From: Ypsolopha sequella
Lineage: Eukaryota > Arthropoda > Insecta > Lepidoptera > Ypsolophidae
Length of the DNA stretch: 64,000 nucleotides
Direction: 5' to 3'
Assembly (NCBI GenBank): GCA_934047225.1
Contig: OW203987.1
Span: 771,501 to 835,500, forward strand
The notes under the pieces are model-generated. The model had not been told where the DNA came from. It made no database searches and was given only the letters and a program-made list of their open reading frames with translations. Of this stretch, positions 22,346 through 32,718 are shown piece by piece. Numbering within the stretch: the stretch's first letter is position 1; each line of letters begins with the position of its first letter. Made by a program: the position numbers and the translations under genes.

Positions 22346-22621
22346 GGTTTACTATCATTAATTCACAGAAAGTTGCTTTAAACCATTCCACTATTCAGAG
22401 TTGCGAACGATCTGGATTCGGGTATTGTTTCCGGTGTAGTATTCAAGACTTCATAATAAAAATGCTTCCTCTACTCAGATCCCTAGATAGCATAAAAGTA
22501 TTTAGGTGCGATCTGACACGCGGGAGGGATTTCTGCGCTATGATCCCCGATCTCAGATCGCAAGCGGCACGTGCCAAAAGAGAGAGAGAGAGCGATATCA
22601 TGCGCATCGCGCTGTTGTTTG

Positions 22622-23482
22622 TTAGGGTTCCGTAGTAACTAAAAGGTACAAAAGCAACCTTTATGGTGAGACTTCGTTGTCCGTCCGTCCGTCTGTATGT
22701 CACAACCTCATAACTTTAGCACCGTTAAAGATAAAGACTTGATTTGGCACAAAAATTGCATTAATTTGCCCAGTAAAAAATATGGAAAATTTTAAATTGT
22801 TTAAAATATTTCCAAAACAAAAGTAAGAATATATATATATTATTCTAAAAATACAAAAAGGATATCAAATTATAGATATTAAAGAGCTAATTGTAAAAAT
22901 ATATATTTTTACTACATTTACTGGCACTGATTTCCATAAATCTTTAAAAAACCTTGTCCCCTTATCTCCGAAACTGGGAGACCGAAAAATATGAAAAAAA
23001 TGTCAATTATAAATGTCATAACTGCCTAATCACAGGAAAATAATAGCGATTAAAAAAAATGAGAACAAATGAGAATTATAAAATAAAGAAATGAAATAAA
23101 TGTTTTTTTTTTCTTATAAACATACAATATTGGTATCAAATTGTAGGTATTTAAAAGTTGATTGTAAAAATATATACTTTTACTATATTTACTGGCACTG
23201 GTTTCGAGAAATCTTTAAAAAACCCAATAATATGTATGTCACCCAATATAATATGTACATATAACATGTAATATGACATAATATGTATGTCAAGGGGGGG
23301 GCCTTATCTCCAAAACTGGTAGACCAAAAAGTATGAAAAAAATCATGGTAATATGTGTTTACGTAAAGATTACAGGAAAAATAAAGCGGTTGAGAAATTC
23401 ACGAAAACAAAGACAAAATTAAATGTATCATCCACAATACGGAACCCTAGGTACGCGAGTCTGACTCGCACTTAGCCGGTTT
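22622..23482 (+). repeat. GGTTCCGTA dispersed repeat
   Basis: It starts TTAGGGTTCCGTAGTAACTA with CCGTCCGTCCGTCTG soon after, and ends TACGGAACCCTAGGTACGCG, AGTCTGACTCGCACTTAGCC, GG. The terminal GGTTCCG/CGGAACC and the AGTCTGACTCGCACTT tail are, in my memory, hallmarks of a very abundant lepidopteran repeat. The AT-rich middle contains two related ~150-bp blocks (22910-22990 and 23180-23345). No coding content. Confidence 0.55.
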
Positions 23483-24211
23483 TCTTTTGATTTAAATTAG
23501 TTCCGTTGGCGATTTGTCACGAAAACAAATAACTTTCGCATTTTTTTTATTAGCTTAATTCATGTGTTAAATAGAAGAAATTTTTGTGAACTTAGATGCT
23601 GTTTTGAGTGCATGTGTTTGAGACTTCGATTACTAAAGGAAATTAGTTATATCTTGCAGTAAAGAAATTAAACAAATGACGAAATTATTCACAAACTTCA
23701 GAGCAAGCGTACGAGTTGGTCTTAAATAAATTTTCTCGACGCATTACTAGAAAAATAAAGGTACAATCTACTTCGGTGAGCAGACGTAAAGATAAAGGTG
23801 TGGGCAGAAAGTCTCAAAACCGCCTCTCTGCAGGGAACCTCCTAAAAAGATGCATTCATTGTCTAAAAACATAAAAACATAATCAAGAATGTGCCTAACG
23901 CTCGATAATTTTGTTGTTAATAATTATTGATTCGTCTAATGTTAAAAACTTTATGATTATATTGTCATACGTTTATGCAATTCAATTTTATTTTAGTAGT
24001 ATGATATTCAACCCTTCTTTAATCTTCGCTTGATTACATAGATGTCCTAACTGAACGTATTCTGTTAAACCTATATATTCTGTTAAATCTGAGTAGCGGT
24101 AGGAATTCATATCCATAACGCTAGAATTGCGTTTGTAAAGCCTCCCGCATTACAGAACTAAAAGCAGGGTAGCATTTAATCCATCAAACTGCGCGTTCAA
24201 TCGCTTAAAGG
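23483..24211. other. no feature recognised
   Basis: AT-rich sequence with no coding evidence. Confidence 0.5.
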
Positions 24212-24287
24212 CTTCCGCAACTCAGAAGTACTGTGGTTCTGAATACTGGAAGGGATTCCATAAACGCTGCGTCGCCTCTTGCGGCTA
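24212..24287. repeat. 73-bp inverted repeat, right arm
   Basis: The inverse partner of 22273-22345. Confidence 0.65.
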
Positions 24288-24323
24288 TCTTCAGAGGCCA
24301 CTAAAAAATTAGCGCGCACTGTA

Positions 24324-24642
24324 CCCTGCGTTCCGAAATAGAATGACATCGCAAAAAGCCATGAGTGAATTTAAGTGTGAGCGATGACCGGTCCTTTATT
24401 TGTGAGTTAGCTAACGATGTGAAAGCCAGCTCATGATTCGGACCGCGTTATTTATCTTGATTGAAAGTTTCAAATGATGCAACGAAAATCATTTTTGACA
24501 TTCCATTCCGTTTAAAGCTCACATCGCCTCTACGACGCGTAAGCCACAAAAGTCATGCGAATGAATGAACTCAATTGCTTCACTCATGGTTTATTTGCCA
24601 ATCAATCGATTTTAGCGATATAAATCTATTTCGGAACGCAGA
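24324..24642. mobile_element. MITE family B, longer copy
   Basis: Begins CCCTGCGTTCCGAAATAGAA and ends TAAATCTATTTCGGAACGCA, G. At about 320 bp it is longer than the two copies inside the hAT, with extra unrelated interior sequence. It may be closer to the parent element. Confidence 0.7.
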
Positions 24643-24865
24643 GATAGTGAAAACCCGCTTTATCTACATTGTAATTGCGACTGAAGTGAAGGACGAAGGT
24701 TGTACAACCCTACAAAAAACGAATATTTAAAATATCAGTGATCCTTTTCTTGCTTGAAAATTTTCCATTAGAGTAAAGAATTTTATTGTCGAATAACTGT
24801 TTCTATTTTATGGTTCCCCCTATGCCTAGTTATATCTCTGGGGTTCCAAATGCTCAGGAGCCACA

Positions 24866-24999
24866 TTTTTAAATCGTTCGTAATCAATTCACGTGCGAAA
24901 ATATATACCTGTCTCATCTTGCAAATGACAAGTTCTGATGTGCTACGTGAGATGGGTATATACTTTCGCACGTGAATTGAAAACGAACGATTCAAAAAT
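24866..24999. mobile_element. 134-bp foldback element
   Basis: The left arm has AAATCGTTCGTAATCAATTC and ACGTGCGAAAATATATACCT; the right arm is the inverse. Arms are about 50 bp with a ~25-bp loop. Confidence 0.8.
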
Positions 25000-25335
25000 A
25001 CGGCACCAGCATAGCTAGCATGGCAGGAAGAAAACCTAAGAAAAAGCCCGATAAAACGTTGTTATTTCTTAATTTTGACAAGTAAACCAAGATGGAAGCT
25101 TTATTCTTCTTTAGCTAACATGGTGTCAAGATAAAAAAGCAGGGCTGATTTCAGTTTGATCACCCGCCGACGACGCCCAGCGATCATGATTTTTCAAAAA
25201 TAGACCTTGCTGCACTGCTATAAAAATTGTTTTCCAAAATCAAGACTGGCGCGTGATTCACACTAAATTAATCAAAGGTGATTCAGTCTCTTTTTGTTCG
25301 GGCACTTTAGATTAGAGCGCGGACACAGTAGGTAT

Positions 25336-25346
25336 AAGAAAATTAT
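25336..25346. repeat. 11-bp target-site duplication of LINE, left
   Basis: AAGAAAATTAT, repeated exactly at 26346-26356. Confidence 0.8.
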
Positions 25347-26345
25347 GATGTCCTCCTCATCGTAGTCCGACGACGGCGACCTCATGGTTTGATGGACTTC
25401 TACGGCGATGAGCGCGAATATGACTCGCGAAACCCAGCTTGGTTCTAAAAGTCCGATTACAGCGACCGCAGCAGTGTAGTTCACCGCGACCGTTGTACGT
25501 GTATGTGTATGTGGGCTTCGGACGAGTCTTGCGCTGCTGCCGGTTGGAGTCAAGGGTCTCGAGTCTGGTTTCCTCGAACTCCTTTACACGATTATGGATG
25601 ACCGAGCGCCACCCAATCCGCTCGCGAGCAGCTTCCTCCCAACTGCCAGGCGGAATGCCACAGGCGGTTAGATGCCTTTTCAGGACATCTTTATAACGAA
25701 GATGCTGTCCACCGGCTTTTCGCGCTCCGTATGACAGCTGAGAGTAAAAGACTTCTTTGGGCAGTCTCGCATCCTCCATGCGCACCACATGACCGCACCA
25801 CCTAAGCTGAGATTTCATCAGCATTGCTTCCATGCCGTGCATTTGTGTCCGCCTCAGAACTTCCGTATTTGGAACACGGTCCTGCCAGGTTATCCTCAGG
25901 ATGTTACGAAGGCACCTCATGTGGAAAGCATCCAGTTTTTTAACGTTTTTGCTATAGAGGCACCATGTTTCGGAGGCATATAGTAATATTGGCAGGACAA
26001 TTGCCTTATAGACGGCCAGCTTCGTCTTCAGTTTTAGGTCGTGCGATTTCCAGACTCTGTCATTGAGTTTGCCAAAGGCGGAAGCGGCTCTTGCAATCCG
26101 CACCGGAATCTCAGTGTCCAGACGGTTGTCATTTCTGATCTCAGTTCCAAGGTAGCGGAAGTGAGATACCACGTCTAAGACACGCTCGCCCAGGAGAACG
26201 TTGGGTGTTTCTGAAGGGTTCCCCCGCGGTGGTTGTACCAGTACCTGAGTCTTGGAAGCGCTGATTGTTAAGCCGAATTTTTTGCAAGAGGCATGAAAAT
26301 GGTCCAGATAAGTTTGGAGTTTGCTATGACTATCGGCCATGAAGC
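25347..26345 (-). mobile_element. 5'-truncated non-LTR retrotransposon with 11-bp TSD
   Basis: An approximately 1-kb minus-strand insertion bounded by AAGAAAATTAT on both sides. The 3' end lies only about ten bases after the stop codon, so the 3' UTR is almost absent. The 5' end cuts into the reverse transcriptase just downstream of its catalytic motif. The short 3' UTR and the RT C-terminal pattern point to an L2/RTE/Daphne-like element; I cannot fix the clade. Confidence 0.8.
25357..26340 (-). pseudogene. reverse transcriptase C-terminal part with C2H2 finger
   Basis: 327 residues are open from the truncation point. The first 80 residues hold the end of the RT palm/thumb (GLTISASKTQVLV, then HFRYLGTEI). 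Then comes the conserved connector (LKLKTKLAVYKAIVLPILLYASETW) and a long C-terminal domain. Residues about 293-313 form a C2H2 zinc finger (CGRCNRTF...FASHIRAH). The YADD-type catalytic box, the rest of the fingers/palm and the endonuclease are lost by 5' truncation. The reading frame itself is intact, so the insertion is fairly young. It makes no functional enzyme. Confidence 0.8.
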
Positions 26346-26356
26346 AAGAAAATTAT
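26346..26356. repeat. 11-bp target-site duplication of LINE, right
   Basis: AAGAAAATTAT, matching 25336-25346. Confidence 0.8.
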
Positions 26357-27267
26357 ACTGTGGCGCGGACCCGATGTCCTTGGTTTTTTTTAAGTCAATG
26401 GTATGGTATGGAGGCTTTTTTCCTCTATGTATGGAGGTCAGTGGTGGAAAACCAAGCACGTTCCCGTAAATATATTTTATATATTTTACAGTGCTACAAT
26501 TATTCTGAGAATACAGGTAGCGGTGTTAGTTCCGATTTTGGACACAAACAATCCACGCGCCATAAGATCCTTGTAGCCTCTGCTACATGGTAGTGTAATA
26601 CTTTATATTCTCTGGTAGTGCAGAGATCAACAACACAGCGCAGCGTTTTAGATTTGTCATTTTGACAGTTACAGACAAGGGATTTGAGATAAGCGCTGCA
26701 AGCAGCGGATAAACGATGCTAAAAGAATGGTCCCAGGCTTGGTACCGAATTGCGCATATAGTGCATCAGTTTGTTGACGCAATTTGATCATTCCGTTTCG
26801 TCAAAGTGCATTGACGCGTTTCATCTATAGAAACAAATTGGAACAATTTAGACCCGAATTTCGATTGTAATTTGGAATGAACTTTTCTACGTATGTATCT
26901 AGTTTTCAATATGGCATATAATATGCAATGATGGCCTGTAAAGCTGGCTCCATTTTCAAACCTAAACTACACTGTTGTCACTTAAATTAAAACTTGTTAA
27001 AATCTTCCGAAAAATGTTTACAGAGCCACAAACCTATCTGTTTCAGCGGCGAAGACTGTCACACAGTTATTATAGAAGCCATTTTAGTTTGGCCCATTGG
27101 AACAAATAAGTTTGTGGTTCTGTACACGAATGACAGCTGTCAAATAGACATTTGTCGCGTTTAATAACCACGCATCGCTGCAGCGATGAACTATGCAACG
27201 GCTTGCGGCGATGAATGTGTGATAGATAAACGACCATATTTTATCTGTCAAAAAATGACCGATAACA
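26357..27267. other. no gene recognised
   Basis: AT-rich intergenic sequence; no coding or repeat family identified. Confidence 0.5.
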
Positions 27268-27600
27268 TATAAACCACGCAGTTAAAAAAAGGAATTGAAA
27301 ATGGCGTCGTGTACTTGTGTCTGCATTGAACTGTGATCGAGTCTGCATAAAAATTTGTTACTTTAGTATTACTTTGACCGAGCAAGAACAAGCCTAATTA
27401 TAAACGATCATTTTGCATCACTTTGACAAACATCGATGCAAGCATCGAGAATCGCTAATAATTTCCGATGTTCACTGCATCGTATTCGTATAGGTCTAAC
27501 CCGCACAGTTAAAGAAAGTAGTTGAAAATGGCGTCGTGTACTTGTGTCTGCATTGAACTGTGACAGATTCAGCATAAACATTTGTTGCTTTTAGTATTAT
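27268..27600 (+). repeat. ~100-bp direct duplication (27268-27368 and 27500-27600)
   Basis: Both copies contain GAAAATGGCGTCGTGTACTT, GTGTCTGCATTGAACTGTGA and GCATAAA...TTTGTT. The second copy has a few substitutions and a small deletion. Confidence 0.8.
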
Positions 27601-27897
27601 TTTGTATGCAGTAAGCTTGAGTGGCAAATCCAGACTACTTTTTTTGCATGCAGTACACAAGTATTATTTTGTATGGAGTAAGCTTGAGCGACAAATCCAG
27701 ACTACCAGTACAGTGTACTGCATACAAAAAAAGAAGTCTGGATTTGTCGCTCAAGCTTACTCCATACAAAATAATACTTGTGTACTGCATGCAAAAAAAG
27801 TAGTCTGGATTTGCCACGATTCCGGATATTATTTGCGATGCTCGATTCTTGCATCGATGTTTGTCAAAGTGATGCAAAATGATGTTCTTGCTCGGTC
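27376..27897. mobile_element. nested inverted-repeat structure
   Basis: Outer arms (27376-27470 and about 27815-27897) share GACCGAGCAAGAACA, CATTTTGCATCACTTTGACA and AACATCGATGCAAG in inverse orientation. Inside lies an inner inverted repeat (about 27622-27704 and 27734-27816) sharing AAGCTTGAGCGACAAATCC and its inverse. Within each inner arm the AAGCTTGAG..AAATCCAGACTA block is itself partly duplicated. It is probably a foldback element; the family is unknown. Confidence 0.75.
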
Positions 27898-28702
27898 ATA
27901 GTGCGGTTCGATCCGATCTCGTGCAATCACCAAATCGTACTAGGTAGTTCTATCATTTAAAAAATAAAATATATTAAAAAGGTTTATTGTCAAAAGAAAG
28001 TTAAAACTAAACATATTAGGTAAAATTGTACATAGGTTAAAATTGTAAGCGAGAAAAAAGTTTTAGACATTCCTGGCAAGTGGTAGCATGCTCAGCAAAG
28101 CAGCTGATCTCGCAGAGATCGAACATCGCTGATTTTTAGCATACCCCAGACATAGTAGATAATTTATAAAAAATAAGTAAAGACGCAGAAGGGCTAGTAA
28201 GTACCGTACTACATAAGCCTATCTTCATCGCTGCGGCGATGCGAGACCGTTAACCATAAAGTCACATCAGCTCATGGGCAGAAGCGGTTCGTGCAGTATG
28301 ATGCGGTAAATTGCATTGATACAGTTGATTCGCGAATTGGACCAATTTTGACGCGCATTGCGCGTCACGCTCAATACGGAACGAACGCCCATTTGGCAAT
28401 GGGTCTCATTCGAATTCGACCAATCAATTCGCGTCAATTTGCGACTTTGCGTCAGCTGACAGTTTCAGAAATTCAGGCTCCCTCCCTCACATACCTACCT
28501 ACCTACTGAATTTTAGATTATCGTCGAGTGCAAAATGTAAATTTGTGAAGGTCATCAGTCAGTCTGTCTGTTGCCAATTGTCGTGCGTGACACGTAACAG
28601 CTATTCCGTAAGGTGTTTACGTACCTTCGCCGTGGTCGCTCGATTTACGTAATCGTGAGCTGAGACCGCCACCGAAAGTAAAACCCGCGTCTTTTCGACA
28701 AA
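27898..28702. promoter_or_regulatory. upstream region and 5' UTR of ALDH4A1
   Basis: No coding sequence. GC content rises from about 28550, as expected for a 5' UTR. TCAGTCAGTC at about 28556 could act as an arthropod initiator (TCAGT), which would give a 5' UTR of roughly 145 bp. No TATA box is evident at the right distance. Confidence 0.3.
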
Positions 28703-30406
28703 ATGTTGAATTTTTACACGAAAGTGGCCGCTCGCGGCCTCGGTCGCCTCGAGCGAGGCCTCTCCTCTGTCGTCGAGCTGCCGAAACTGCAAGACTTCCC
28801 CGTCGCCAACGAACCCGTGCTGGAGTACCGCGCGGGCAGTGCCGAGCGCAAGGCGCTGCAAGAGGAGCTGGCGCGCACTGCTGCCATCACCGAGGAGGTA
28901 CCGCTCGTGGTCGGCGACGAGAATATCCGCGAGGGTGAACCCAAGTTCCAGCCGATGCCGCACGACCACGACAAGAAGATCGCTAAGTACTACTACGCGA
29001 GCGAGAAAACGATCCAGAAGGCCATCAAAGTGTCGGTGGAGGCGCAGACGCGCTGGGACCGCACGCCCTTCGAGGAGCGCGTCGCCATCTGGGAGCGAGC
29101 AGCCTGCCTCATGGCAGGTGAACACAGACAGCGTCTCAACGCCGCCACCATGCTCGGACAGAGCAAGACGGCCGTGCAAGCCGAGATCGACGCCGCCGCC
29201 GAGCTTATTGACTTCTACCGTTTCAACCTATTCTTCCTCAAGGAAAACGCGAAATATCAGCCCATCTCTGAGGATCCAAGCATCACGAGGAACTCACTCC
29301 GTTTCCGTGGCATTGATGGCTTCATAGCCGCCATTAGCCCATTTAATTTCACAGCAATCGGAGGCAACCTCGCATACACACCAGCGCTGATGGGTAATGG
29401 TGTGCTGTGGAAGCCCTCCGACACCGCACTGCTCTCCAACTGGCGTATCTTCAACATAATGCGTGAGGCCGGCTTGCCACCAGGCATTGTCAACTTTGTA
29501 CCTGCCGATGGACCTACCTTTGGACGCACTATTACCTCATCTCCATATCTGGCAGGTATTAATTTCACTGGCTCCGTCCCCACCTTTAACTGGCTGTGGG
29601 GAGCCGTCGCCAAGAACCTTGACAAGTATCACAACTACCCGAGATTGATTGGAGAGTGTGGTGGCAAGAACTATCACTTTGTGCATCCCTCTGCTGATGT
29701 CCAAACTGTAATAAATGGAACAGTCCGATCAGCTTTTGAATACTGTGGACAAAAGTGTTCAGCTTGTTCCAGGATGTATGTTCCCAAGTCCCTGTATGGG
29801 GACATCAAGCAGGGCCTGCAGACTGAACTCGCAAAGCTTAAGGTGGGTGATGTGACAGACTTCAGCACTTTCATGGGTGCTGTCATAGATGACAAGGCTT
29901 TTGCACGCATTACTGGGTACATCAAAAATGCCAAAAAAAATCCTAAAAACAAGATCATTGCTGGAGGCGAGTTTGACGGCAGCAAGGGCTACTTTGTGCA
30001 GCCGACCATCATCGAGACCTCGGACCCGCACGATAAGCTTATGACTGAAGAGATCTTTGGCCCTGTCCTCACTATCCACCCATACGACGACAAGAATCTG
30101 CATCAGACGCTAGCTCTAGTGGGATCGTCAACAAGGTTTGCTTTGACGGGCGCCGTGTTTGCTCAGGACCGAGAGTTTCTCAAACATGCTTTGGAAGAGC
30201 TGAAGACGACAGCCGGCAACTTCTACATCAATGACAAGTCGACGGGCTCAGTAGTAGGCCAGCAGCCGTTCGGTGGTGGCCGCATGTCCGGTACCAACGA
30301 CAAGGCAGGTGGACCCATCTATGTGATGCGCTGGACCTCGCCGCAGGCCATCAAGGAGACCTTTGTGCCGCTCAAGGACATAGACTACCCCTACATGAGG
30401 GAATGA
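28703..30406 (+). CDS. ALDH4A1: delta-1-pyrroline-5-carboxylate dehydrogenase, mitochondrial (ALDH4A1)
   Basis: The enzyme oxidises pyrroline-5-carboxylate (as glutamate semialdehyde) to glutamate with NAD+, the second step of proline breakdown in the mitochondrial matrix. The frame is one exon of 567 codons, close to the 563 of the human enzyme. The first ~20 residues (Met-Leu-Asn-Phe... with Arg at 11, 15 and 18 and no acid before Glu17) look like a mitochondrial presequence. The catalytic Glu is at 318 in IGECGGKN and the nucleophile Cys at 352 in GQKCSACSR. ISPFNFTAIGG (211-221) and GSVPTF (290-295) are NAD-binding segments, EEIFGP is at 449-454, and PFGGGRMSGTNDKAGG near 522-537 is the ALDH4-specific C-terminal signature. 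All key residues are intact. The start ATG is preceded by ACAAA. It has no introns, unusual for this gene in animals. The first third is strongly GC-rich at third positions and the rest less so. Confidence 0.97.
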   Translation: MLNFYTKVAARGLGRLERGLSSVVELPKLQDFPVANEPVLEYRAGSAERKALQEELARTAAITEEVPLVVGDENIREGEPKFQPMPHDHDKKIAKYYYASEKTIQKAIKVSVEAQTRWDRTPFEERVAIWERAACLMAGEHRQRLNAATMLGQSKTAVQAEIDAAAELIDFYRFNLFFLKENAKYQPISEDPSITRNSLRFRGIDGFIAAISPFNFTAIGGNLAYTPALMGNGVLWKPSDTALLSNWRIFNIMREAGLPPGIVNFVPADGPTFGRTITSSPYLAGINFTGSVPTFNWLWGAVAKNLDKYHNYPRLIGECGGKNYHFVHPSADVQTVINGTVRSAFEYCGQKCSACSRMYVPKSLYGDIKQGLQTELAKLKVGDVTDFSTFMGAVIDDKAFARITGYIKNAKKNPKNKIIAGGEFDGSKGYFVQPTIIETSDPHDKLMTEEIFGPVLTIHPYDDKNLHQTLALVGSSTRFALTGAVFAQDREFLKHALEELKTTAGNFYINDKSTGSVVGQQPFGGGRMSGTNDKAGGPIYVMRWTSPQAIKETFVPLKDIDYPYMRE

Positions 30407-31210
30407 AGACAACCCCTGCACACCTAGGTTAATGATTTGAGTGATGCGTCACAGTGGCTGACATCATCATGAGTTTATCAGTACAATAATATTATATGAA
30501 CGTGTTATCGAACAATAATTAGGTATAGAAATATTATGTCTTACTCTTTGTTACTAGAACATTCAAATCTTAGTATCAAGGAAAGATTCAGATCTGCAAG
30601 GACACAAAGAAGCATTAGTCAAATAATTAATTAGATAATGTATTAATAATACCTCAAGGTTGAATCACCATGGAGGACATTGTTGTATTAAAATGTATAA
30701 ACTTTAAATCACTATGCAGTAGTAACGCGCACGTAACTCCAACACAAGTCACACGTCCAATCCTGAGCCTGCTTGTCTTGTTTTCTGTTATCACATTTGT
30801 ACTATTTATTTCTGAGTTATCATTTGTGACACGCACCAGCACCACTGTATATCTGTTATCTTATTTACATTCAGACATAAACATAATACACAAGCAGCAA
30901 CTACTTGTACATAAGTTGTTGATACATTGGACTATCTCTAGAAGCTGTTTGCTGCATTTAATGCTCTTATTGAGAATGTTACCATGACCAGTATGTTGGA
31001 TAGTATTATTTCCTTTGTCTACTGCACTGTCTCGTCTACATTAATTTGGTTTAATATTGCAGAGATGTGTCAGCTAGTTTAATATTGCAGAGATGTGTCA
31101 GCTAGTCTCGGTATTATATGCAGAATATATAATTTAAGGACGTATTATTATATAAGGTGTCATGAGTATCTATGTATATTGTGGCTCCACACAGCTTTTG
31201 TAATAGTTAG

Positions 31211-31411
31211 TTTATTTCTAATATTTATTATTTTACAAACATTTGTATATTGAACTTATTGAATAGTATTCAGCTAATTGTATCTAAGTTTTACTCATAC
31301 CTACTTACCTTTTATTTCTAATAATTTATTATTTTACAAACATTTGTATATTGAACTTATTGAATAGTATTCAGCTAATTGTATCTAAGTTTTACTCATA
31401 CCTACTTACCT
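31211..31411. repeat. 100-bp tandem duplication
   Basis: Two adjacent copies, identical apart from one inserted A; the second starts at 31311. Confidence 0.93.
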
Positions 31412-32042
31412 TTTTGTATTTTTTTGCTTATAGTAGGTTTAAAAATAATTTATTTGTTAGACTATTCTCAATTAGTATGATTGAGCCAGTTCCTGTTTTG
31501 AAAATAATATTGTTATTAATTTGTTAGTTTGTGTGAAATTATGGCTAAATATAATATTGTGAAGCACATCAGATGGGTAATTATACTTTATAGTAATTTA
31601 ATTATATTATAAATCGTCGGCGCGGCGGCGTTGCAGCGCCTGCCAAATCTAATGTGTCGGTTTTTTGAATTTGGATTTCGAATTGAAATCACATACAAAT
31701 TTAAAATGACATAACCAGATTTGGCAGACGCAGCGACGAAATATCAAAAATGTAATAATAATAGGAACCTATGTAAGTTGTATACTGTGTAGTCATTTTA
31801 TTCAGAAGGATTGAAGTTAGTAGCTCAATGGATGTCAGCAGCAAAGGGAAGATCAAGGAATCATTATCTACAAGAGAGTTTGCACTCTGGCCGTTTGCTT
31901 GCTCATTTTAACATGACTAATGCCACATCTGCTGAAATAAGTGGCTACTATAAAATTAGTAATGTAGGTATTAGTTTTATTGGTAACATTGAATGATCTG
32001 TTGATAAGATCTGTCGTTTTGACTTTACTTGATGTCGATTTG

Positions 32043-32048
32043 AATAAA
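32043..32048 (+). terminator. candidate polyadenylation signal of ALDH4A1
   Basis: AATAAA within GATTTGAATAAACTGTTCC, followed by a T-rich stretch. It is 1.6 kb past the stop; earlier variant signals cannot be excluded. Confidence 0.3.
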
Positions 32049-32237
32049 CTGTTCCTTTGCAAATACCGCCACCTGATTTTTATTTCTTCAAGTACTGAGG
32101 TACGGACGGAAGATTGTGGGAAGCATTGTGTCCAGTATTTTTTTTTTCTTTTTAGTACGGTCGTACTATTTTTTTTTTACCTTTTTTGAGATAGGTAGTC
32201 ATATGATTCTTAGACCAAATGTAAATATTTTGACTAA

Positions 32238-32306
32238 GTGCGGGTCTGACTCGCCCACAAAGGGTTCCGTACCACCACGCAATATGGGTACAGAACCCTA
32301 AAAACA
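32238..32306. repeat. fragment of the GGTTCCGTA dispersed repeat
   Basis: AAGTGCGGGTCTGACTCGCC then AAAGGGTTCCGTACC, followed by GGTACAGAACCCTAAAA. The same blocks end the repeat at 23440-23482, here in inverse order. Confidence 0.5.
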
Positions 32307-32555
32307 TGGAACATTAAGTATAACAATATAGATGTCATGGCGAGTCAAACAAGCCGCTAAAATCAATCATAGACATAGGATTCGCTGCGCTTAAAAGACG
32401 TACATAGCGTGTAAAAGATATCCTACCTTTATGAACACCTTGCAAGAGAGAAAGAGATGCATAACAAAGAACCGCTATGTCAATGTTTTTTCGAGTAAGA
32501 GGTCATAGCGTGCCGCTTGCTTCGGTGTGATTGCAGATTATATAATATTTAAATA

Positions 32556-32718
32556 ATAAAGCCGATTCTGAAGGCTTTAATTTTAGTTTTAGTGCTGTCA
32601 AAACTTAAATTTTGCCAAAGTAATTTAGCTTGTGTTCCTAAACTTTAAGAACTATTTCGCAATGAACAAAATTTATTTTTGACAGCACTAAAATTAAAGC
32701 CTTCAAAATCGGCTTTAT
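32556..32718. mobile_element. MITE family A, copy 3
   Basis: The best preserved copy: ATAAAGCCGATTCTGAAGGC at the left and GCCTTCAAAATCGGCTTTAT at the right, 163 bp. TAA lies on both sides (AATAA before, TAAG after), compatible with a short A/T target duplication. Confidence 0.88.

Larger units (their letters stand above)
30407..32048 (+). other. probable 3' UTR/flank of ALDH4A1 with small tandem duplications
   Basis: No further coding exon. A 28-bp duplication lies at 31053-31108 (AATATTGCAGAGATGTGTCA twice). A 100-bp duplication lies at 31211-31411 (TTTATTTCTAATA... twice). A degenerate foldback lies at 31610-31745 (CTGCCAAATCT / AGATTTGGCAG). A candidate AATAAA is at 32043. Confidence 0.45.

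Noticed and set aside
28601..29179. 192-codon minus-strand frame opposite ALDH4A1
   Set aside because: Shadow of the GC-rich 5' part of the real gene; no family resemblance.
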